Assembly: GCA_012931725.1 (NCBI GenBank)
Contig: WHSA01000753.1
Span: forward strand, 124,001 to 188,000
Direction: 5' to 3'
DNA length: 64,000 nt
DNA from: Litsea cubeba
Lineage: Eukaryota > Streptophyta > Magnoliopsida > Laurales > Lauraceae
The notes under the pieces were generated by a model that saw only the letters and a list, made by a program, of their open reading frames with translations, searched no databases and was not told where the DNA came from. Made by a program: the position numbers and the translations under genes. Each line of letters starts with the position of its first letter. The stretch's first letter is position 1. Shown piece by piece: positions 1-10,445 of the stretch.

Positions 1-51
1 GGATGGGGGTTGTTTCCCTATTTTATGGTCTATCCCATTTCAGCCTTGCTA

Positions 52-181
52 CACGGCCCGAAAATTCAGCCCGGGCCGTGGCACGGCCCCCCTGGAGACC
101 GTTGGATCCCAGCGTCAATTAAGATCCAACGGTCCCCATGGGGAACCGTGCCACGGCCCGAGCTGGATTTTGGGCCCTGTG
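52..181. repeat. 130-bp near-perfect foldback hairpin
   Basis: Bases 52-110 and 123-181 are inverted copies. Both arms carry the word CGGGCCGTGGCACGG and the word ACCGTTGGATC, so the stretch can fold end to end into one hairpin with a very short loop near 113-120. No coding content is seen. It is most simply a small MITE or foldback element. A small-RNA hairpin is possible but unsupported. Confidence 0.6.
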
Positions 182-937
182 GACTTTCTCATTCCGTTTT
201 ATCATATGATAGGCCCTACTAGGTGCTCCTCATGGTGTGCTTATGAGCCCGGGTGAGTGTTTTTCAATTAATTAGATATATGGTGGGCCTAGTGGATCCT
301 CCAAATAGAATTTCAGGCCTTTTGGCACCGTGAGCCACTTTTTAGTATTGCAAGTGTGGGACAGAACTCAGAAAGTGGATTACGGGACTTTATTGATATT
401 TTTCACTCAAGCTAGATTAGGTGTGAACCCAACCTAGCACATTAATTTATAGCTTAGCTAGGTTCCATGAGTTGTGTGTGTTTGCAGGGGCTACACCCAG
501 AAAATTCTCTTTTGGGGGCTCTATGTAAAAAAGAAAAATTAGGAAAAGGAGCAAATGTAAAAAAAAAATTAAAATATATTAATTTTTAAAATTTGCAAGG
601 TAATCTTAAGAATCTTAAACTGTTTTTCAGGTTTGGGTAGGGGCTTTAGCCCGCCAAATCCTACTTGGGTTCGCCCCGGTGTGTATATCATTTTATTCAG
701 TTGCAGATCGATCGATGTCTTACACCGTGTAAGATGAGACCATTGACAAAGATTATGTAAGGCCCACTTTGAATATCAATCAAATCCCAAATCACAGATC
801 CCTTTTCTTTTTGCACCGATTATTATATATAATGCATTCTAAAACTGTTTACAATTTTTTTAATCGGTAACAAAACTTATATTAAAAAAACAAAGGTGAA
901 ACAAAAAGAACCCAAAGCAAAAAAGGAACTGTATAAA
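182..937. other. Intergenic, no gene seen
   Basis: AT-rich non-coding sequence with short poly-A and poly-T runs. No open frame resembling a known protein and no clear repeat boundary were seen. Confidence 0.5.
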
Positions 938-1322
938 GGGGTCAGCTCTCCTAAGCTCAAGCTTAGGATAAGGTAAGCTCACGTGTGCGGTGGGGCCCAC
1001 TTGGGGACCCGCATGGGGATGAAGATGGTGGGGATTTCAAGGACTCCTTGGAATTTTCCTCTCTATAAAAAATCAGCCCCAACCGTGATTTTTATTCTCC
1101 AAATGGGCTCAAAAGTTTAATGGTTAATAGTCTATTCGGATCGATACAGAGTCGATCCAACGGTCTAGTAAATTCGGATTTGACCGAAAGTTGGTGGACA
1201 TGTGTAATTTAGGAGGGGTCATGTGTTTAGATCATTTGGATGAATCAAAGGTGAGCCCCACAAATATATATGAGCTAATAAAATTTTTTCATAAACTTAA
1301 GCTTAGATGAGCCTTGCTCTTT
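938..1322. mobile_element. MITE-like element, family A copy 1
   Basis: The stretch begins GGGGTCAGCTCTCCTAAGCT and ends with the inverted relative (AAGCTTAGATGAGCCTTGCTC). Its interior matches 21284-21656 in the same order: GTGGGGCCCAC, GGGGATTTCAAGGACTCC, ATCAGCCCCAACCGTG, GTCGATCCAACGGTCTAG. Two copies with the same inverted ends and no coding content fit a non-autonomous DNA transposon. TATAAA lies at both edges and may be a target duplication, but this is weak. Confidence 0.6.
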
Positions 1323-2199
1323 ATATAAAAGCCTTATACCAAACACACCCTCACCCATAAACAAAGACGGAATTGAAAACATCCAACACCAACAAGAGAA
1401 GCAACCCCAATATGATCAAAGTGTTTACAGATTAAAATGGTTTGGATGATTGAACCAATTTAAAATTTTGCATACAATTGGGTAAGATAACTAGATAAGT
1501 TCTAGATCTTTAGAACCCCATGAGCTACTTACCATCACAACCCCCTAGGTAGGTACTAGGTTGAGTTTGGTACCGATCACACTAAAGCCAAACCTATCAT
1601 GGCTCACTTGCCCCATCTCATATTAGACTCAACCTGTGAGAGGTTCATCATTTGCAATACCCAATCTGGCTGTTCTTTTTTTGGTAAATGAACTGAACCT
1701 GGCTGTTGAGTTGACAAATATGATTGGGTTCAGTTTGATAATAGTTTTTTTATTTTAAAGTATTATAAAAAAATATAACTTTCTTTTCTCTTACTTAAGA
1801 TGATTTAAACTCATGACCCACCACTTGAGCTCTCTCATGTGTCCTCTTCTTATATTCTACAGGAAATAGATACAATTGTCATAAAGGTGGCGGCAGTGGG
1901 TCAAAACGCCAAAATATGAACCTTCCCAGAACCTGAAAGAAATCAGAAACCCAATTCTAACAGGAGCAGAGCTCCAGCTGGATTAAACTCGTCTGGGCCC
2001 CACTTGTTTTGACCTTTACCCATAATTATTAGATTCCAAAAGAACCAATAGAAAGGTCAAAGGAACAATCATGGGCCAGGTTAGGCCAGGTCAGAGCTCA
2101 TCCTATTTGATAGGTTTACTTAGCTCGACCTTTGCCTGGTCTTTTGCAAATTCTACTTTCCTTTTACTAATCATTTTTTCTTTTTCTTTTTTTTGTTTT
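1323..2199. other. Intergenic, no gene seen
   Basis: AT-rich sequence without a recognisable gene or clear element ends. Confidence 0.5.
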
Positions 2200-2375
2200 T
2201 TTTGTGTACCCCAGCTAAGGGGCGGAGACCCGTCCAACCCACGCCAGTAGAAGAGCCGAGGGAAGGAGACCCCGGATAATGTAAGGGGCCCTCGGCCTCG
2301 GGTGACAGAAGGTGCTTTACCCAGAAATTCGAACATTAGGCAGCCACGTCGCCAGATTGAGATTTGATAGTCCAC
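2200..2375 (-). mobile_element. SINE-like remnant
   Basis: A T-rich run (2170-2200) followed by GC-rich sequence reads on the minus strand as a short element with an A-rich tail. The words CTCGGGTGACAGAAGGTGC and ACCCAGAAATTCGAAC correspond to CTTCGGGTGAGAGAAGGCGC and the B-box-like stretch of the copy at 6970-7138. The TTCGAA core resembles a degenerate pol III B box. The 5' end is uncertain. Confidence 0.4.
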
Positions 2376-3907
2376 TCAATGCCTTATGGCAATTAAAACA
2401 AAATCCAGCCAATGGGCCAAAAAAAAGAAGCGCAAGTCTAACCCAATGACCAGCCAGGCCCAGGATGGAGTGGCCATGACTAGAGTTGTTATAGGCCTAT
2501 TTAGGCTTGTTGTTATAGGCCTATTTAGGCTTGTCCAAAGCTTGCCCAAGCCGATTTAATTTAGTAATCATTCCTAAGGTTTAGTCCCTGATCAGCCCAC
2601 AAGCTTGAAAGTCAGGCACACGCCCATCCCATTTGTTAAGATGCATATAACTTACAGCACTTTACGTTCATATGCCGAGCCAGGGTGGGTCTTTATGCAT
2701 TCATAGATGACTGTCCCCTATTTAATAATCGGGTCAGAGAAATTGGCACAGGTTCAAACATGAACCAATAATAGAGCCCAAATCCAGACCCATAAGATGG
2801 CCCAGGCCCAGGCCCTAGCAAATGACTACCCTATGGTCTTGGTCAAAATCTCACGAGTCCTCATGTGCATTTCACTCATGCATCCAATGAGTAGGGTAGT
2901 TGGTTTTTACTGTTGAGCCCACCTATTAAAAATCTAAATCACTCAAAATGAATGACCTCGATCATCGATCCTCTCGTAAATAAGATGTTTCCAAATTTTA
3001 CATTTAAGCTAGAAATAGTAAAATTTACGAATAAAATTAATATTGTGAGCAATAATATTATTTTTAATTACATTCTCACCGCATTTCTTAAAATTAAAAA
3101 TCGATATTTATTTTGAGCAATTCGAAATATGAAAGATTCAAGGACTATGAGAGGGACAATGAGAGGATCTTGGACTCGTCGGGTCCTGTGGATAATAATC
3201 TCATGATCCCACAAGGTCCTGCCAAAAACATTACATGCACGTGATTGGGCAGCATACTGGGGCCCACAAAAAGGCTGCCAGCTGTTTGTGGTGGCCTTTT
3301 CAGTATGGCCCACTGTACGGCACCAATCAGTTAATTGCGGCCCCCTTGGCTCTTTCCTCTGTTAGCCATTCCCTTCTGCAACTTGTCCCCATTATGCAAG
3401 GACGTTTTGGTAATTTAAAGACCAAACTGACTTGAAATCTTGACCGTAAACTCGTCGCCGCCAGGTAGGAATTCCACGTGTCAGTCGATCAGCTCAAGTA
3501 AGAGCCAGCATCGTACTTGCCAAGTTACGCTACCGCGGTTCGTCGAATTTTTTTTCTGGGTACTCTGTAGTACGGTACGGGCCAATAGCTGGCGGTGCAC
3601 TGTAAACGGTGGTCCCCCACTCGTCCAAGCTGGGCTTCTTTGATGGTTGTGGGCCCGACATTTTCAACCGGGTCAAAAAGCCTGCTAGAGGTGGGCCCAC
3701 CACTGTGCGCCTTCTATCAAAAGGCTGCCAGCTGTCGGTCCCATCGTCCTGGACCACATGTGGCCTCCACCACTACTGCCAACTGGGTCCTTTCCATGAC
3801 CCGTCTCACTCGTTTGGGAATCCCGGTTAGACTTTGTGCAATTGTAATGACTTCCCTATAAATCAATTGTTGTGGGCCATACATGGGGGACATTGATTCT
3901 TTATTAT
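2376..3907. other. Intergenic; one short duplicated 26-bp word
   Basis: No gene recognised. A 26-bp unit (GTTATAGGCCTATTTAGGCTT) occurs twice in tandem at about 2487-2535. From 3230 to 3860 the base composition is more GC-rich and the word AAAAGGCTGCCAGCTGT occurs twice (about 3269 and 3719), suggesting an old duplicated repeat. Open frames there overlap on both strands and resemble nothing known. Confidence 0.4.
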
Positions 3908-4255
3908 GGCTTGTTTGTTTGAGTTAGATTACTTATAGGAAGTTGAATGCATAGGAACTTAAGATCAAATTAGCTATATCTTTATTAACATAGTTGAGTA
4001 AAGTAAAGGTTATTTTGAAAAAATAATAAAATATAAATAAATTATGATTGTATTTTATTTTTAATTATTTGTGATCGAATTTTTTTTACTTTTTTTTATT
4101 GAAAAGTGGATTTTTTTTATCTTTTAGTGGTTACTTTTTTACTTTTTTTTTAGAAATACAGTGGAAAATTTGAATTAAAGTGCTTTTGGTGAGATTTTTT
4201 TTTAAATGGGGCTTTACCTTACTTTAACTCTACAAGTAGAATTGCCAAACAAGCC
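3908..4255. mobile_element. MITE-like element with GGCTTGTTTG ends
   Basis: The left end GGCTTGTTTGTTTGAGTTAG is inverted at the right end (CTACAAGTAGAATTGCCAAACAAGCC). The interior is AT-rich and non-coding. The right end abuts GGGGCCCGTTTGG, a word typical of Tourist/Harbinger-like MITEs, so two elements may be joined. No certain target duplication was found. Confidence 0.45.
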
Positions 4256-4631
4256 GGGGCCCGTTTGGTAATTTTACTTGTAAAGTCAAGTCAGGTGAAG
4301 TCAAGTTAAACATCACATCAAAAGCACTTCTTACCAAAATTCTCTCCATCTTTTCCAAAAAAAAAAGTGATAAATGAATTATACAAGCTATGATGCACAT
4401 GATAAGTATATGCCATAGACATGATAGGGACACATAATTTATACATCAAAAGGAAAGTATCAATATAATGTAAAATGATAAGTTGCCCATTTTGAAATGT
4501 CTTTGCATCATAGGACACAGTGGCAAGGGGTGAAGGAAAACATGGTGGAAATGTAGATATATCTTTTGACTTTCTTAGGCATTACGGGGGCATCTAATAG
4601 TAATTTTTGTATATTCTTCCTTTTTTTTTTA

Positions 4632-5374
4632 GGGACAATCTATCGGCACACAAGAAATCTCCCTTCCCACTATGAAATTACATTTTTGCCCACCCTCCTC
4701 CTTTCTCTCCCCACACCTTCCCTCTACTTCCGGCGCTGGCCTGGACCGGCGACGGCCAATGGCAAGGCCGGAAGCGGATCCGTCTCCTCCCCTCCCTTCC
4801 CTTCCCTTCCCTCCATTCCCTCCCTCACTATTTTCTCTCTCCCTTTTCCCTTTCTTTCCCTCCCCATTTCCACCTCTGGCCTGGACCTACAGCGGCCACT
4901 GGCTCCGGCCATGGCAACCAAGGAAAGGAAGGGAGCAAGAGATGAGAGATGGGGCTGCCCGATCTACCACCGGCCAAGGAAAGGAAGGGAGAGGGAGAGA
5001 GATTGGGGGGGGGGGGGGGGGGGGAGAGAAGGGGAGGAGAGGGACGTGGCCGCCGCGGGTCCAGGACGGAGCCAGTGGTCGCCGTCAGTCCAGGCAGGAG
5101 GCGGAGATGGGGAGGGGGAGGGAGAGAAAGGGAGAAGGGAGAGAGAAAACAATGGGGGAGGTAGAGGGAGGGAGGGAATGGAGGGGAGGAGAGGGATTCG
5201 CCGCCGTCCCGGGCCAGAGTCGGTGGCCACCACCGTCTCGGGCTGGAGGTGGAGGGAAGGTGGGGGGAGAGAAAGGAAGAGGGTGGGCAAAAATGTAACT
5301 TCATAGGGTTTTGTAATTTTTTTTTAAATGTGTGTGTGGGAAGGGAGATTTCTTGTATGCCGATAGCAACTCTC
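4632..5374. mobile_element. Long foldback (Mutator-like or MITE) with pyrimidine/purine core
   Basis: The left end (CTATCGGCACACAAGAAATC, then ACATTTTTGCCCACCCTC) is inverted at the right end (GAGGGTGGGCAAAAATGTAAC, then GATTTCTTGTATGCCGATAG), giving terminal inverted repeats of about 95 bp; the right copy has an extra insertion of about 38 bp. The core is polypyrimidine on the left half and polypurine on the right half, with inverted pieces of a CTGGACC-type unit and a run of about 20 G near 5005-5024. Open frames on both strands start with the same peptide because of the inverted structure, so they are not genes. Confidence 0.6.
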
Positions 5375-5541
5375 TTTTTTTTTTTTTTTTTTTTTAAAGA
5401 GGGTGTCCCAGCCTTTTGGGCCGGACTAATCCCTTCGGGCTAGGGGAAGCTGTGTAAAATCCCAACATCCCCACAAGTTTCGAACCCTCAACTTTCGAGA
5501 ACAAACCGTGGTCTTAAGCCAACTTAACTACCCCTCGAGAT
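5375..5541 (-). mobile_element. tRNA-derived SINE
   Basis: Read on the minus strand, the element starts near 5541 with GGGGTAGTTAAGTTGGCTTA (A-box-like), has GAGGGTTCGAAACTTG (B-box-like) about 45 bases on, continues through a body ending GGGACACCCTCTTT, and ends in a poly-A tail (poly-T at about 5377-5395 on the plus strand). These are the parts of a pol III-type SINE. It sits directly against the foldback element to its left. Confidence 0.65.
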
Positions 5542-6959
5542 TTATGTATATTCATCTTTGGTCTTCCATTCTTCATTGTTAACTATTTATGGTATAAATC
5601 CGTTTGTATTCAATTTCTAGGAATTCCATACAAACAAAAAGGTCCTAGCCAAATTCAAAAGCTGGCCTCCACTGATGATTTATAGGTGGGCACCAATCAG
5701 GGATTTCTCGTGAGCAGACCTTCCAAAAGGTCCCTAGTCAGGTTTATTGATGTTGACATGGCTCTAAACTGGATATATTTTTTTTTTAATCTTTCTCCTG
5801 CAATCTTTTTTTATTGTTCCAGACTTCCAGTTGGATGCTAATACTATTCAACAGGGACATGGACATGGACATGGACAGGGGCATGATTGTGGGGCCCACG
5901 TGACCCACAAAATTGAGTTTCTTGTGGATTATTATTGCCTATCTACAGTAAAACTAATACAAACAACCGATGGTTAGGTTCGAGCCGGCTACTTGCAAAC
6001 TGCTAGTTCCTCTTCCCACTGAAACTGGGCCTTTAATCAAAGCCCATTGTGGCACAACCTGATAAATTCCAGATGATCATCATGGGGGCCATGCCAGATA
6101 GGAGTTAGGAGTATATCGCGAAATGCGGGCTTACCGCCCAATGGGGTCCTCATGAGCGGGGCAAGGCCGACCCCAACCCACGTCTCGCCTGCATTGGGCT
6201 CGACTCGAGCTATGTTTTTAGGCCCGTGGTGTGTGCCTGGGCCTGTTGATTGACTTGATAGTTTAAATGAGCCAAGCATGTACATTTGTGTACTTATAAG
6301 AACAGACTAGTTCCAAATTAAACCCATTGGAGCATTTAACATTTCCAATTGGACTTGATATTATCCTAATTTACAGCATGTGGGCTGGATCAGGACTTTA
6401 AAATTAGGCCCATAACTATATTGTCTAGATTTAGACAAGCTTTTTCCAGCCCATCTCGGCCAAGCCCAATAGGTTAGTAGTTTCCTTAATACCAAAGTTA
6501 TCTCTTGATTAGATATATCAATCCAATATGGAAACTTCCTCATGACTTGCATTGTCCAACTTAGGCCCCACTAGTGCCCACCAAGAAATAAAGTTGACAG
6601 GTGAAATGGTGTACACACAGGACATGAATGATGAAACACAGTAGACCTTGAGAACTGTCCCAGTGTCTTAATTGGAAAGCACTCAAGGTTGATTGTAAGT
6701 TATATTAAGAATGTTTATGATATAGAAGGGTCAAAGATTCAAGGAACTTGAGAAGGGAGAGAGACCAATAGACGCTTAAAGAAGTAATAAAAAAAAGAGC
6801 ATGGCTTTAATTAGATTAAAACTGGAAAAGGAGAAACACACAAAGCCAATCCTAAATAGAGGATTAAGATCATATGTGACCGATGATGACGATGATGTAC
6901 TAAGTCATATCTATTACTACAAATTGTAACCCCTGCTTCTCAACTTAATACAACTACTT
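5542..6959. other. Intergenic, no gene seen
   Basis: AT-rich sequence. GGACAT is repeated three to four times near 5855-5880. No coding similarity was recognised. Confidence 0.45.
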
Positions 6960-7140
6960 TTTTTTTTTTTTGGTACCCTGCTTAGGGGCCGGAACCCAAC
7001 AAGCCCTCTGGTGAGGAAAGAAGGCCTTGGGTGAGGCAGCACGGCCTTCGGGTGAGAGAAGGCGCCAGCCCAGGTTCTAACCCAGGACTGGCAGGTAAGA
7101 ACTCACAACTCTTACCACTAGGGTAAGAGGCGGTTCTTAA
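6960..7140 (-). mobile_element. SINE-like element
   Basis: A poly-T run (about 6958-6971) is followed by GGTACCCTGCTTAGGGGCCGG. On the minus strand the other end reads CCTAGTGGTAAGAGTTG (A-box-like) and then CCTGGGTTAGAACCTGGG (B-box-like). The A-tail is at the low-coordinate end, as expected for a minus-strand retroposed SINE. It shares a body word with 2200-2375. Confidence 0.55.
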
Positions 7141-9204
7141 CTCTTTATAACTACTCTTTGTAGCATATCATTGAAAGCTCCATCGCCACCACACTGTCAT
7201 GGTTTTAATCTTCAAATATATCAATCTTGGAATCTTATGTCAAGAACTTCTTTGCTTCCAAAAATAGAGATGAGGACTTTTCCACATCATGGATGCAATC
7301 ATGGTGAGAGGGGGATGGAAAGGGTCTTAGCCTGCCCAAGGGGAACTTTTAGCCCTTAAATGAAGTGCATGTTTGTGTGATCAATCCATGATGAATGTCA
7401 AGTCAAAAGAGGGTTAAATTGGTGTGACAGCCTGACAGGCATTTTATGTTGGTGGTAGTGGTAGGTGAAAGAGGCAGGCTCCACAGGCCAGGCCATTACT
7501 ATAGATAACTCTGCATCAAAGCAAAGGAAATAAACTCAACCAATGCATATCTATCATAACCTGGTGCGCATGGGCAGTATTCTCCGCATTGTGGACAAAT
7601 TACTGCAGATATGGATAAACTTGGACACTTAAGGGCCTGCTTGGATCTTGGTAAACCAAGTGTACCATAAAAATGAAGAATCATGTGTTTCAATGTCAGT
7701 AGCTTTTCCTTGCCATAACCAACTGCAGTTTCAGGTAATTACACTTAATGGTAACCTGAGTGCAGGGCAATTGAGTTCCAAAGATCCAAACAGAACCAAA
7801 AAAATTACAGCAAATCATGCATGTCAGTAGGTTTCAGATGGATAACACTCCAAATTCTAGTGCAATGCACAATGCATATTCTTCCAGATTGATTGACATG
7901 GTCAGTGGGAATTGCATGTAATAGATAGCAGCCACTCAATAAATGAATGCAAATGCATGTCAACAAGTGCTAAAAGCCTCTTGGTAAAAATAAAAATAAA
8001 AAGGGCTAAAAGCCGAAACCATTACTAAGAAACAGGATGTTAAGCATTGCATTGCAGCAAAGATGCAAATAAATGCATATGATCATGTGCCAAAAGCCTT
8101 AACAATAACCAGGAATCAAAAAAATTGTATATGTTAAATAAGCCATGAGCGATCAATAACCACTGTAGCCCCACATGCCTATAACACAAGCAGCCAAGAA
8201 GAGGAGAGGAAACATTAGACATCAGCATAACAGCATGCCAGGCCCTTCTCAAGTGTGCACTACCAAAGTTGGGCCCATATTAATTTAATTACCGCAGACA
8301 ATTAGGCAGCTAGGTATTTATAAGATTTAAAGAGTGTTTACTCCGCCATTTCCATATTTTTATATTCATGTCAGCATGAGATAAACCTAGAAAGATTTTG
8401 TTTCATCATGGCCATTTTACATTGCAACCACTTTAATCCATAGATGCTTTCACCTGTTTGCAAAGAAAAATCATATGCTAATGTCAAGGTGTCAACATCA
8501 CCAAAGTGCATCAACCTTTCTGAGAAGGCAGTTACAGCTGAGTGTCAAATTTCATATAATTACTGACAAATAGCTCCCTAACAAGCTACAGTTTTGAAGA
8601 ATACCTTGAAAGCTCAGAAGCTTCATATAATTACTGGATGCCTCCGAAGAAATGGACATGATATATTTATGTACCAGACAAAACTTATAAACTAGCCAAT
8701 TTTATGTGCTCACTCACTTCCAACTGCATTGATGCTTTTCTTGTTCACTGGTGCATTCCTAATTCACCGTTCAAGCCTGCCTAGCACATTAGCAGGATCT
8801 AACCATATGAACAAAAAATAGGATACTACAAATCAATTATAACTTTAAGTTACAGAAAACTACAAATGAGCAATCTAAGAATTAAAGAGCTGAATCAGCT
8901 ACATATCCAATGAAATAATTAACTAATTCAACTTTATTTAACACTGCATCTTAGATGAACCTCTATGGTTACATTTCTGAATGGCGAATATGACAGTATT
9001 TGGAGGATGAGATGAGAATTCCCTCCTCATGGATTTCTTTTTCATAAAGCAGCAATCATAGAATTCCCCTCCCACAATTAGGGAATTACGCTCCAGAAAT
9101 GTGCCTTACTGGACAATAAAAAAATGCATAGTTCCGTTCCAAAGCTCATAAATTCTTCCAGAAGACGCTGAGTTGTGATAGCATTGAGTTTGAGCTGACA
9201 TTCT
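7141..9204. other. Downstream flank of PEX16
   Basis: AT-rich non-coding sequence lying 3' of the PEX16 stop codon. It probably includes the PEX16 3' untranslated region next to 9205, but the poly(A) site cannot be fixed. No other gene was recognised. Confidence 0.4.
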
Positions 9205-10414
9205 TTATGATGCTGATGTGTAAGTGTAACGCGTTTGCGCTCCAATAAGAAGCTCGACCAGTTTAGCTGCATGCATAGAAGAAATATGATGTTTCCTTTA
9301 TATATTTTCTCTCCTTTTTTGCAACTAGTTCTCATAGTAGCATATGGCATGATAATCAGAATAATTTGGTAAGGATAATGCAAACAAGAAAAGAATTGAA
9401 TTAGAAAATAAATGCGTAGCATACCAGTAATAAACCCAACAATTGGGACAGGGCTCAAAAGTTTCTCGGCATGTTCAAGGCGATGCCTGAAAAGCCATAT
9501 GTAAGCTTAGAAGAGAACAAAGTATAGCATAAACTCAAATAGAAATAAAGCAAGCATACAATTACCTAGTATACTTGTTAAAAAATGGATCTCTCATTAG
9601 GTAAAACACCCACAGTAGCTTTCTCCTTCTTACCTGTATCAAGCATATAACTACTAAGCTCCAGAGCCAGATCTACTTGTTAGAACTTAAACAGCAGTAG
9701 TTGGATCCCTCGTTTTTTATTTTTTATTTTTATTGGTAATGGGATACTTGACATTAAAGAGACAAGGAAATCTTGTCTAATTATATGACTTCTACAGTAA
9801 GTAAATTATCAAAATACTATAAATATTTGGGAAAGGACTTTTGCAACTCCCCATAATGGCAGGGAGCCAAATGCAACCTAAAACGTGATGAGATCTACTG
9901 AAGTATGTTTAAGGGAAAAAAAAAAAAACTGATTTCAATCAGAGAGTGCAGTAAAGAAAGAAATATGAAGATAAACTTAAGAAGCCACCTCATCTTTCTC
10001 AGCTGTGGAAAGTACAATGGAGCTTTTCCTGCTACTATGACCCAGATTAGTAATATGTGAAAGAAAGCCATATCCAGTGAGGTCCACAGTCAATGAAATT
10101 AGCCAAGGTATCCATGACCGCAATCCATATTTTCTTATGAATAGAACATAGATCAGTGGTCTCAAGATAAAAAGCACCTCCGCTACAACAAATAAGCCAC
10201 CAGGGAGACCCTTTTTGGACCAAATGGTAGAAAGGGTTGGTTTTTCAATCATCGAAGCTGCAACAACAAGAAGCTAAGTACATCAGCTTGTGCAGATTGT
10301 AAATGTGGCATGCAGAAATTAACAAACCATCTGTATTAAAAATAAAAATATATATATCTTCCATAATTAACAATTAAAAGTGAGAGGCCAGGTACAAAAG
10401 TAATGATACAACCA

Positions 10415-10445
<31 letters not shown>

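Noticed and set aside
4566..5306. Several overlapping long open frames on both strands
   Set aside because: They are low-complexity translations of a purine/pyrimidine foldback, and identical peptides arise from the two inverted ends.
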